Shown piece by piece: positions 21,490-35,514 of a stretch of 64,000 nt of DNA. How positions within the stretch are numbered: position 1 is the stretch's first letter; every line of letters starts with the position of its first letter. Below the pieces are notes generated by a model. That model saw nothing but the letters and a program-made list of their open reading frames with translations, had not been told where the DNA came from and ran no database searches. The translations under genes were made by a program, and so were the position numbers. The DNA lies in contig NC_089442.1 of the NCBI RefSeq assembly GCF_026210795.1, forward strand, positions 2,108,001 to 2,172,000. Reading direction: 5' to 3'. This DNA is from Rhizophagus irregularis. Taxonomy: Eukaryota > Glomeromycota > Glomeromycetes > Glomerales > Glomeraceae.

Positions 21490-24400
21490 TTAATTTGTGC
21501 AAGGCATATGACAACTTTCATCTTTATATTTATAATTTTTCATATTTTCTTTTTTTGTCATACCAACATTAGTTTCTTCATTAACAATATCATCATTATT
21601 GTCATCAATTTTTTCTTCAACAATTTCACCATTACTTTTCTTTCTTCTTTTTAATATACCAGTAGTCCAACCTTTTTGATTAAGATTATTAAGACCCCAT
21701 TTCCATCTAACATATTTTCTTCCTTTACTAGAAATAATATCTTCATCACATTTGCCAAATAATGGTTGATTCTTACTTAATCTTCCATATGTTTCTACTG
21801 ATACCAAAACTAAAGATAACATTGATGTTATTATCACCAAATTTAATGAAGTTAATTCTGATAATGGAAGAAATACAATTATTGTTGCTATAATCATTCT
21901 TAGTGCAATCCTATACCCCTATAATTTGTATAAAAAAATATATTAATAAAAAAATATTCTAAATAAATTTAGTAAAATACAAAAATACATGTTCATTCAT
22001 TACCTTCGAAATTCTTAAATCAATCTCCGAATCTAAACCTTTATGTAGTATTCCAATCGCAGCCATACAATATATTGTTATAGCCAATGATGCACAAAAT
22101 AACCATCGTAAAGATGCGGGAAACTCTGAAGCGGAATCTGTGCTTGCTGGTACAGCTCTTTTCAATTTTTCATCGTGTCCTTCATTTTCTTTTCCTACAC
22201 CATGTACGCCAGGTAATGGAATATTTTCTGCTCCTGGAAAATCTCTTAATTGGATTATAATTCTTAATGATGAACTATAAATAGAAATAAATAAGGTAAG
22301 TTATTATTGGTATGGTTAAATTAAATTTAATAGTTACAGATAAACTTACCCAAATGCGATCAAAGACATATTCTTTATAAAAACAAATAATCAAACATAA
22401 TTATTAATATTAAGAAAAAAAACTATTAAAATAAAATATTATCATATCTTTAATATACCAAAGGTAAATGAACAAATCCAAATAAAACACCGGTAACTAC
22501 ATGCCTTCTAAGAGCATGTAAAAATTGTTTACTGGCATCCACATCAAAATATATCCAATGTAAATTATAGGCTATAAAAACTGCTAATATCGACTATAAA
22601 AAATAGGAAACAATTAATTAATCTTAAATTCTTAATACTATTTACATACAGTAATTTAATTACCTTTCCAAGTTGTGCATCAAGATTTGGATTCAAACTA
22701 GAATAAACAATTCCAAATACCTACGAATATATTATATTATTCTCGTTTGAAAATTGATTTTTCCAAACAAATTCTCTTTCAAAAAGAAAAATTAACAAAA
22801 CTTTAGACTTACACTTTCACCTAAACAAATGATAGCAAAAATACCAAATCTTTCACTCCAGTGTTCAATATTTATAGCAGGTCTATAATCCACAATTTTA
22901 AATAATGAAAAAAGTTCAATCCATCTCCATTGATATTCGGTTCCTCTTGTTCTCATAGCTTTATGCGGTGTAAAAGAAGTCGCTGTATCAACTCTTTCAA
23001 AATCTTCACTTCCTTGTTTTTTTGCTTGTTTTTTTGCTCCATATCTTTTATAAACTGGCACAAAAGCCGTCCAAAATATTTCTAATTTTTTTACAAAATT
23101 GGAACTAAATAATCATCCCATTTAATAACATAAATATTAATATAGTATTTCACGTACCAAACACAATAGCACTCCACAATAAAGGAATTGCTTTTTCAGA
23201 TGAAATAAATATAGTAATAACCCAAAGTACACAAGGAATAAATATTCCCCACGCGCTTGTAATTAAAGAAATTCTAAACATTGGTATCCAACTCGCCAAT
23301 AAAAAATATTGCAAAACAAATGTAAGTCTGGCGATAATATAGGAAACTATAATATTTAACATAAGTGACATTAGTATGTACATAAAATAAAAATTAATAC
23401 AAATATGGAAAGGAACTTGCAATAACTTACTAACATATATGGCTCTAGTGTCTCCAAAAATATTTGAAGAGTGAGTACCCATAATTATTACTAAACAAAT
23501 CTCCCATAAAAGAAGAAATTTTTCCAAAATATCTTTTGAAGAGTAAACATTCAGATAATTATGTACGTCTAACCATACACGATAAACAGGATAGCTAAAG
23601 GCAAAAGCAAAGATTGTTAGCACATTTCTTTGTTAAAAGTCCTTAACAAAGCTTGAGAGAAAACTTAATAAATTTACAATGTGATAATAAATCTTTAGAT
23701 AGTTCCAAAAGAAATATCTTCAACTAATATATGACCAAGATTTTGTACAACAGCAACGAAAATAAGATCCCAAAATAATTCAGCAAAACTAGAAACTCTT
23801 TCTCCAGCTTCTCTATGAAGAGTATCTATATGCCAATACTGCCTAACTCTTGGTATACGCCATAACCTATTATAATCAACTTCATCTTCATCATCATCTG
23901 CTATGATTTCTAGTTTACGAACTCGACCAAAAGTATGTACTGTAGCATGAATTGTTTGTTCGGAATCTACATCACTACTTTGTCCTAATTCTTTAAGTTC
24001 TGTGGCGAGTTTATCCAATTGTTGAGCTACTTGTTCTGATTTTGTTTGGGCTTCTGCTTCCATTTGTGCGCGTTCTTGTTGCATTTGTGTACGTTCATCT
24101 TGAACTTTAGCTAAATTTGTTTTTAATTCATCAACTTTTGCTTTGAGTGCCGCTACCTAATTTAAGGAAATAAATAAATGTTTTACAATTGAATATTAAA
24201 TAAAATTAAAATTAATCTTACATGTTCTGGTGACCCAATTATACAACAATTCGGAGCTGAATCACCGCTGATAATATATTTTTCGCTTTCAACAACTAAA
24301 ATATTTTCACCTCCAATTTGTAATTTTTTAGAAAATTCAATGCATTTTTTTTCATCTAAATTATTATTATCTGATTCATCTTTCTCAATATTTTTCATTG

Positions 24401-24518
24401 TCTCGGTAATTGTTCCATCATTTTCTGTTAAATTAGTATTAGTTTTAATGGCTGTTTCAGTTGTTTCCGTTATTTCTTTAATATCATCATTATTATCAAG
24501 TTTCTCAGGTTCCGTCAT
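21490..24518 (-). CDS. LtrA-family (low temperature requirement A) membrane protein
   Basis: Nine exons on the minus strand: 24518-24222, 24156 to about 23700, 23594-23158, 23081-22813, 22720-22664, 22593-22459, 22372-22350, 22274-22004, 21918-21490. The first ~170 residues are a Thr/Asn/Asp-rich leader and a charged coiled coil (QQERAQMEAEAQTKSEQ). Then comes the LtrA signature AELFWDLIFVAVVQNLGHIL and a series of hydrophobic segments, including ERFGIFAIICLGES, a conserved LtrA block. The charged tail has KRRKKSNGEIVEEK. The family was first named in Listeria; its fungal members are multi-pass membrane proteins of unknown biochemical role. All junctions have GT..AG except exon 2 to 3: the frame runs into a stop (DISFGTI-stop) without a GT at the right phase, while the exon 3 acceptor (GCTAAC branch-like site, CCTTTAG) is good. 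So this junction is unresolved. Confidence 0.85.
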
Positions 24519-25311
24519 AATAATAAAATAATAAATTAAAAAAAAATTATTTTTTAAAACAAAAGAGAAAAACTCCCTTTTTTTTATATTAAAGTTTTTC
24601 GTACCAACATCCTTTTTTAGAATACAAATATTTGTATTGATTGTACAGATTTGTTTATTTTAACACATTTCTCATTACTGCTATAAAATGCGTGTCGTAC
24701 TCGTCGTACTATAGAATACTAGAAAGAATTAAGATCCTGTACGATGACGTGATTGAATGTACCTATTTAGATTTTCACAATTTTCACACAAGTAACGATT
24801 GTACAGATACTCGAAGTCATAACAAAAAACTAATTTTCGGATTTTTAAAGAAATGACGTCATTTTCTAAGAAGGGGAGTCTCAAAATCTTGAAAATTAAA
24901 ATAATGACCACCCTTTATGATTCGCTCGATTATTTTGATCAACAGTCGTAAAACTTTAGAGTTGCACTAATGCATTATGGCAAACTGGCAAAAAATTCAC
25001 AAGCGATTTACTTAAACAACAATTATAAAAAAATTATTTCCAAGCAGATTTTTCCCGAAAATACACTCATTCACTATTAATTACTTTTATCGTTATTCCC
25101 AAAATAAAATCCCCTTATATATTTTACAGATATATAATATATATGTATAAATTACAAAAATTAGTCTTTTTTGATAAAGTACAGAATGAAATCTATGAAA
25201 ATAAGGCATATTAATTAACTTATTATTATTAACTAAACTAAATATTATCAAGTTTAAAATCCAAAATTTAATCCTATCTTATTTTTAATGTCTTTTTATT
25301 ATGCATTATCC
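24519..25311. other. Spacer between two minus-strand genes
   Basis: Holds the presumed 5' flank of the LtrA gene and the 3' flank of the receptor gene. No convincing coding region; short frames on both strands (24641-24911) overlap each other and match nothing known. Confidence 0.4.
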
Positions 25312-27663
25312 TCATCTAGGTAAAGCATCAATTAAAGATTTTCTATTCAGTATATTTACAGGTATGCTATTTCTTGGTGTAAGTCTTAGTCCTCCACCAC
25401 CATGAGAGGATTTTGAAGAGTTCATAGAATTATTAGATTTATTGGACTTTGAACTTAAACTGTACCTGTTCTGAGCCTTTGATGACGAAGCTACCCCGAA
25501 TGAGGGTGTTCCGAATGAGGGTGTTACTGGCAAATCAGTATATTGATCATTATCATAATGATTTGGATTTAAAAAGAAAAAACTTGGGGATTTTGGGTTT
25601 GATGGTAAAGATCTATTTTGTTTTAATGCTAACGGAGGTGGTTTATTATATTTATGAAGAAGTTGTTCTTTTCTCGCTAATCGTTCTCTCATTTCATTTT
25701 CACGTTCTACAGCGTAATAAGTTGAATTTCTTATATTTTTCTTATATTTATCTGGAAGTTCTGGAACATCAATGATGTTATCAACTACGTATTCTTGCGG
25801 AATCCCTATTACAGATTCGGTTCTCTTTCGATTTTCAAATGAAAATGTCTTCAAAAATCTCGGTTTTCCATCGGCCGTATCAAAATAGAACGCAGATCTA
25901 TTATTATCTAAAAAAATAAAATAAATTAATTTTAAATATTTATATACAGCTGCGAGCACGTGTTGAGAAAAATAGTAAATTAAGTAAAAAAACATTTTGA
26001 CAACTTACTTAACATGTTAGAAAATCTATTACCTCGACGATAAGTCTTTTTAGGTAGATTAATAGTTTTCATAACTTTTCGCAAACTCCTAGAGTTAATA
26101 TTATTATTTTCTGCAGTCTTTGTCGAACTTAAATAAGAATTGTCAGGTCCCTTATTAATACTTAAAGCACGAGCTAAAAATGATTGGCGTATTGATACAG
26201 ATGTTCTTTTTCCTTTACTTGTACGATTATTATTATTATTATTTGGAGATACATTTATTGTTAATGAAGGATTTTTTCTGTGTGAAAATGGATCAGGAGC
26301 ATTTGGATTGGTACGTTGACTGAATGTTGATGGACCCGGTGTTGATAGATATGTTGCTTGTTCTTCTAATGATGATTTTTTCATTGCTAATGTTAAAGAT
26401 AAACGTTGCTCTCTATCATCCATTGTTTCTCTTCTTATTAAAGTAGGATTTACAATTGAAAATCTTAATAATAAGCTATCACCACGATTTCTCTTACATG
26501 GAGAGGAACTTGGCAAAATTTTGCTTATTAATTCGGAACTTGTACCAAATATTACTAAAATAAAAAGAAAATCTTGATTAATTTATTTATTCAAAAATTC
26601 TATGTTATAAATACTATATTACTCACTAAATGTAAGATATGGGATCGTAATAAGTAAAAAATCGGGCCATGTTCCATTAGCATCAACGATTTTATAAATT
26701 ATCACATTAAATGATCGTGCGACTAAAAAAAAATTAACATATTTTAAAAAAAAAACCCCTTACAATAAATAACAAAAACCTAAAATTTAGTACTTACTTG
26801 TGGCAAGACAAACAGGTAATGTTGCAATGATTCCAAAAGTAATAATTCTTTTAGATAATTCAATATTTTCAGTTTCATTACAAACAAGTTTAACATTCCA
26901 CGCTACACAATAGAACATTATCATCAGTGAGGCGCAGCAAAAACGATTGGATAAATTATAAAATATTTTAAAAAAATATTGAACATACCTGAAATTATTA
27001 TCGTAACTATAATAGCGCACAACGACACAAAATAGATTCCTATTGCACTAATAAAGTTAATAAAGAATTAGCAATAAATTTTGAAACCGTTTTATTTCAC
27101 AAAATATTTTTGATGTGACACGTCACAAATTATCTGTCCTTGTACACTTTGTTCCATGAAAAAATATGATGATGTGATACTTACGGTCCAATTGCAGGTT
27201 CAGATAACATACAATAATATGACCATGGTTTCAGTCCTTCTTCACTAACTGCCAACACGAAAGAAGCAATCGTAAAAAACATAGGTAAACCCCAAGCCAA
27301 AGCCATAAAACTCAACAATATTTGTCTTCCTGCCCATCCACTTTGTTGTTTTCGTCTTTTTAAGAGAATTAATGTCATATTAGATTGAATGCAAACAGGC
27401 CATATGGCCGCCGATGAATTTAAATATGATATAAAGAAGGCTTGAATATCACATGCCAATGTATTTGCTGAATTTTTAATGTCACCATTTTTTGCAAATG
27501 CCAAAAAACACGAATTTATTGAAGAAAAGATGAGAGTCAACGCAAAATAAGCAATTGTTGAATGATATTTATGATTTTTATAAATTACAAATAGTAATAG
27601 GGATAATGGCAGTGACGTTACGTGAAAAGCGTAAAATGCTATAGCGTCCGATTCAAAAACCAT
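25312..27663 (-). CDS. Seven-transmembrane GPCR-like receptor with long cytoplasmic tail
   Basis: Six exons (27663-27185, 27047-26989, 26902-26798, 26722-26627, 26554-26009, 25907-25312) join in phase to 626 residues. Hydrophobic segments lie near residues 9-28, 35-57, 75-101, 113-139, 160-180, 197-222 and 231-256. Cys71 before TM3 and Cys151 in the loop after TM4 sit where GPCRs carry their conserved disulfide. The short N-terminus, the TM3 region (CDIQAFFISYLNSSAAIWPV) and the W.YC loop resemble the cAMP-receptor-like / Git3-like receptors of fungi and amoebae; the ligand is unknown. Residues ~257-626 form a Ser/Asn/Lys-rich, disordered tail with a poly-Asn run and many potential phosphorylation sites, including SSSKAQNRYSLSSKSNKSNN. 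It should sit in the plasma membrane and signal to heterotrimeric G proteins. Start: first ATG of the open frame, right before TM1. Confidence 0.85.
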
Positions 27664-30371
27664 TATTTTGTTTTTGTTTTTTTTCTTTTCTTCTTTTTTT
27701 ATTTATACTTTTCTAATTTAATAATTTTCTTTTTGATTTGTTCATTAAAAGGTAATTATGTTTTTTTTTTAAGAATGGATAATGGAAAAAAAAATTTTAT
27801 TTTATCTTTGGGGGAAAATCCAGTTCTCTTTTTTAATGGAAAATTATTAAATATTGTTTCAAGGGTCCAGCCCAATTTTCATGAAAAGTGGAATAAAATA
27901 GGTTAAATTGTTTTTAGTTAGAGAAGAAAAGGACTGTGGACACCGTTAACGGAATAAAAGGAATGAAAAAAAATAATAAACGGAGAAATAAAAAAATCGA
28001 AGCGAGAAGAGGATAAAGTTGCTGTTTTTCATTAATACGTTAATAATATATATAAAATGGTAAACATTATGTCCACTTAATAATAATAATGATATTAATT
28101 TGATTCCTTAATTAGGTAAATATTATTTAGTATTATTAGATACACAATTACCGTCCGAAAGCTTAAAAAGTTGATCGCGAATTTTTAATTGGATTGGTTG
28201 TATATTAACATATGCGGTTAGGATGTGACACCACATGTTATTTATATTCGAGTTTCAAATTTTTATTACAATTTTTAAATGATGGTCAGGATGTTTTTAT
28301 AAAGTCATCACTTATAAATGGATTCATTGGTAATAATGACATATAACTCATTTATGATTATAACGTACTAAAGTAAAAAAATAATAAAATAAAAATAAAA
28401 ATAAAATAAAATAAAAGATATATATATATTTTTTTTTGCTAAAGTTAGTACACAAGATATATTTATTAATGTGTTACCTTTTTGAAACTATTAATTTCAG
28501 AAATAATTGAACGTTTTGTATTTACTTTTTATATTGAAGATATGAAACAATAAACGGTTAGATAATTCGTTATAAAAAAAGGCTGCAAACGTAATCGGGC
28601 CGTAAGAAAGACTATATTATATTTAATTTGATTTGCATTTATTATATTATTTATTATGTGATTTTTTCGGATTTAATTACAATTCTATTCAAATAATATA
28701 TTTGTTATACTACATTTGTTTGTATTACACAAATATTACACAACTGAGAACGTGCGTTATCTATAAAATTGATTAAATATGCAAAAAAAAATTTATTATC
28801 TGGAAATTAGAAATAAAGAAATTGTATGATTGTCAGTTTTACTGTGAGTTTGAACTATACATCTGATTTTTATTTTGAGCATTGCATGAACACGTCGCGA
28901 GCGGGGAAAGTCATTATTGTGTAACTTTTTAATTAAATCCTTAAAGCACGTGTGTATTTGTTATTTCTTGAATTAGCATATACTAAACCTTTTTTTATAG
29001 GATGACTTACAGATGTATCGTGAATATCTTTTTGGTATAATTCTAAACCGTATTAAGAAAATTCTTTCTCATCCGATTTTTAATTTACCCCCATTGATAA
29101 CCGAATTGTAGATTAAAACAATTATAATATTATCACATATCGGAATAAATTTTTTTTTTTTATTTATATTAATTAATTGAATGAATCACTTAAATAGGAA
29201 CTATCTCTCGTTAAATTTCGAAACTCAAGATTTTCGTCGGCTCTTAATTTTAAAATATTTGAGAAAATTGCAATTATCAGAATTATCAGATTATCAGGAA
29301 TTTATAATTTCGTTCTTTTTTTTTTCTTTTCTTGCCTTTCTTGCCCGACGAGGATAAACAAAATTAATTATCGATTTTAATATTAATCCGATTTTTTTTT
29401 TAATTAAAAAAAATAATTATATAATGCTACACTGCATTATTTATTATTATTTACGATGTCATCATTCATAAGGAAGATTCTTTTTCGATTCCTTCCTTTT
29501 CATTTGTTCCCTCTCTCTATAATTCTCAATTATTTCGATAGATTTTTTAAAAATACAAGACCACCTTAATAAATTAACATTCATAATCAATTGGAAGCAC
29601 GAAAATTAAATTTAGCCAAGAATTCAATGTTACGATAATTAATAGGTGCGTGAATAAATTCATTGTTTTCCTCTGATAGTGACTCGATAACCCTTGAACC
29701 CTGATTCGTAATTGTTTTTTGTGTTTCATATTATTTTTTTTATATTTTATTTATTTTGATGCTAAACACAACAACATGTTATAAAACATAAAAAGTAAGT
29801 CTAGAATCCAGATCCCTTGGAACTCGACCTCTTTAACAGTTTAACGTGCCAAGAACGCAGCATTAATGGTCACGTGAGTACCCTTGGTGTAACTGTGTTA
29901 GAAAGTAATACATATGTACATAATGTTGAAGTTGATTCATGTTTCAAAGTGTAGAGTCGAAACACATTAGGCATTGATGGGTACATATGTCCCTAGGGAG
30001 TGCTTGAGGCATTTATATGTAAAATGAGTCAAGTCTCAACTATTAAAGGAAGCCCTCTATGGGTTCACTCATATAAAATGGCTCTTCATGTGCCAGTGAA
30101 CTTATCCCATCTTGATTATATCGGACTTGGTGAAAGGTTCGAGAGATGTGATAGCAACTTCGTTCACAAGGCCTTACTTAAAATTCTAACGATTTTAAAT
30201 TACGTCATAAGTCACATGATTATATTTAGAGATATTCACCACGAGATCAAAAGCAGAAATTGGAGGTAATTACTCTTCCCTCTTTTTATTCAAATATTCA
30301 AGTAAGATTTAATTTGCCTTTCTAACAACTTCTTTTATTTTTCTTTATGATTTAATTTGCATAAGATAAAA
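27664..30371. other. Long divergent spacer (receptor / helicase)
   Basis: 2.7 kb between two divergently read genes. It contains poly-T tracts near the receptor start, several A/T runs and one somewhat less AT-rich part (29780-30270) with a frame at 30000-30269 that opens from TTG and resembles nothing known. No MITE ends were recognised here, in contrast to the repeat-rich flanks of the window. Probably upstream regulatory and untranslated sequence. Confidence 0.4.
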
Positions 30372-33066
<2,695 letters not shown>

Positions 33067-33247
33067 AAATTAATTTTATTCTAATAATCACTTTTAAAAC
33101 TTTTATATCAATATACCATAGTTTAAAATATTTTTATTTAAAAGAAAAAAAATTTAATGTAAACTAAGTACTTAAATTAATATAAACTGTGAAGTATATA
33201 ATATAATATATTACACTTTGTGAATTTACTATTATATTATACCATGT

Positions 33248-35027
33248 TCATTTTTTTTTTAAACCTTGCGAAACATCAATAGATTTATATGAATCATCGA
33301 CTTCGACCCAATCTTCTTTGCCAGAAACTACAGTCCAAAGACTATTAACCCTATCTTCTAACCATGACTTAAACTTTAATCCATCTACCCAAGATTTTGG
33401 TAATTTTTCATATCCAATTCTAGCGCCCAACAAAGCTCCAGCGACAGCACCATTTGTATCAGAGTCACTAGATCATTTATGAAGTTAGTTAGTTAATTAA
33501 AATTATTAACTTTATTTAAATTAAAGTCCCAATTCTTACCCAGCTTCCAAAGTCAATTCAGTTATAATTGTCTTAAAAGCCTCGCCCTCACTTGGTTGTT
33601 GATTCAAATTTCTTGTAAAACAGTATAATGCTGATCCAAGACACTTATAAACATATCCAATTGAAGAACCTTCATCTAATTCAAGAGATGCTAAATTGTC
33701 AGGAAAACAATATTTTAAAAGAGCTTCTTCACCAATATCAACTTGAAAATTTGTAAGTGACTTCTCGGGTTGTTGTTCAACTGAAACTGAATTAGTAATA
33801 AATTTATAACGTTCCACAACGGAGCGAACAAATGCAGACATAACAGGATCAGCTCCAAACGTATCAATTCCAGGAGGTGGATTTTCAGGAATTTTGACAA
33901 CTTCACGGGGATTATTTTGTTTTAGTTTATCACTATTTCTCCTTATTATGTAATTAGTCTCACTATTATTTCCTTTTGAACTAACTTTATTGATTATTTT
34001 ACCAATAATACTTTTCTTTTTTACGTGACGCGATTTAATCACAGATGGAGGATCCTCTGAATCAATATCCAAATCCGATTGATTATCCGGATTTCCAGAT
34101 TGTGTCCATTTTAATATCTCCTTTTTTGTTTCATCATCTAGGTCAGGTAAGATATCTTGTGTATTATCTTTTAATAATCTTGAAATTAAATTTGTTACAA
34201 TTAAACTTGATACACAACATCTTGGATCAGCGTGAGTAACTTTCGTTGCCTGTAAGGTTTGTTTTATCACTTGTTTCTCATCCCAAAAGAATGGTGCACC
34301 TAATACAGCAGTTCGCATTAGTGCACCATTGGCAGCCATATTACGATTAAATCGAACCCAAACTTCCCATGATGCACGATGAGGTTTAGCTTCAAACTTG
34401 GAATGACTCAAAACGGTTCCAACAGTTTTCCCTTTAATAAAATTTAGTAAATATGAAAATTTTCATTTCGAATACATTATTTTTATGAAATCAAACCTTT
34501 CCCTACCTATACCAAAAGGTGGTTTGTTATTAAGTTCTGGATATCCTTTATTAACCCATTTACTTAATCGATGCGCGAAATCACGAGAATTGAATAACCC
34601 ATTTGTTGCAATTAATGAATCAATTATAAGAAGTTGTTGATCTAAAGTTGTTCAAATATTAATAATAATAATTATTTTATAAGTAAGATATTACAAAGAA
34701 TATATACCTGTATCATCAGTCCAATCACCATCATCCCATCTTCTTCGGTGATAATCTCTGTGAAATTCATACCCTTTATCTGATCCAAATGATATTGGCC
34801 CGATACCATATAATTCTCTGGCTTTACTTTTTGATAAAAACTCAGTGGCTAAACCTACGGCGTCGCCAAGTGCAGCACCTTTATTTATAGGGTATATCAA
34901 TTAATTAATGATAATGAATTATGCGTTATAATAATAGTTTATAAAATAACATACCAAAAATGCAACCCTTTAGTCTATCATAAATTTCATCCGGACTAAG
35001 TTTTGAAGCATTTTCGGGTATACTCAT
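33248..35027 (-). CDS. ADP-ribosylglycohydrolase (ARH/DraG family)
   Basis: Five exons (35027-34955, 34878-34708, 34641-34507, 34431-33540, 33467-33248) join in phase to 496 residues. Metal-binding motifs of the family are complete: LGDAVG (residues 28-33), GDWTDDTG (75-82) and near the end GDSDTNGAVAGALLGARIG (from 424), whose acidic residues bind the two Mg ions. The enzyme removes ADP-ribose from proteins or splits related ADP-ribose compounds. The middle carries a low-complexity, Asp/Ser/Lys-rich insert (SGNPDNQSDLDIDSEDPP and a basic KKKSIIGKI stretch) which makes it longer than the ~300-360 residues usual for the fold. No signal peptide; cytosolic or nuclear. It is divergent from the ASNSD1-like gene with 487 bp between the start codons. 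Confidence 0.9.
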
Positions 35028-35514
35028 CTTATACAAACTAAAAAAAGGATTAATAATAATAAATATGAATCAATCACAAATCAACAAATTTGTAAAAATA
35101 ATTAAAAAAAAAAATTTGAAACGCGGAAGAATTTTCCGTTTTAATATGCTTTATATATCTTTATATACCTGAGTACGTAATTTCTTGCATTATGGTTACG
35201 CTGCATGCTCGTAAATGATTATAATGGTCATTCAGAAATATCAATCATATAATCATATGATATGCAACAATGGCGGGAAAAATGTGTCAAACGTAAATCG
35301 TGGCGCATGCAGCTTTCAATAATTAAATAAATTCTAAGTTTTTTTTTGATATGGTTAATCCCCTTTTCAACTTTCGGAATTCATTTTTATGTATAATGAT
35401 GATTATCCAATTTAAATTATAAATAAATCATACATAACTTTTTATCCACTTTCTTTTCAAATTTGAATCTTTATTGCAATAACATTTGTTTATCATTAAA
35501 TTTTTATATATAAG
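35028..35514. promoter_or_regulatory. Shared divergent promoter region
   Basis: 487-bp spacer between two start codons read outward, so both promoters must lie here or overlap. It holds TATATA-like sequence 8-15 bp before the plus-strand ATG (35500-35512) and a less AT-rich middle with ATGCAT/GCATGC palindromic motifs (35195-35310). The regulatory role is inferred from position only. Confidence 0.5.

Noticed and set aside
30000-30269. 89-codon frame before the helicase
   Set aside because: Begins at TTG, ends 100 bp before the helicase ATG, has no splice site that links it in phase and no known similarity; possibly 5' untranslated sequence.
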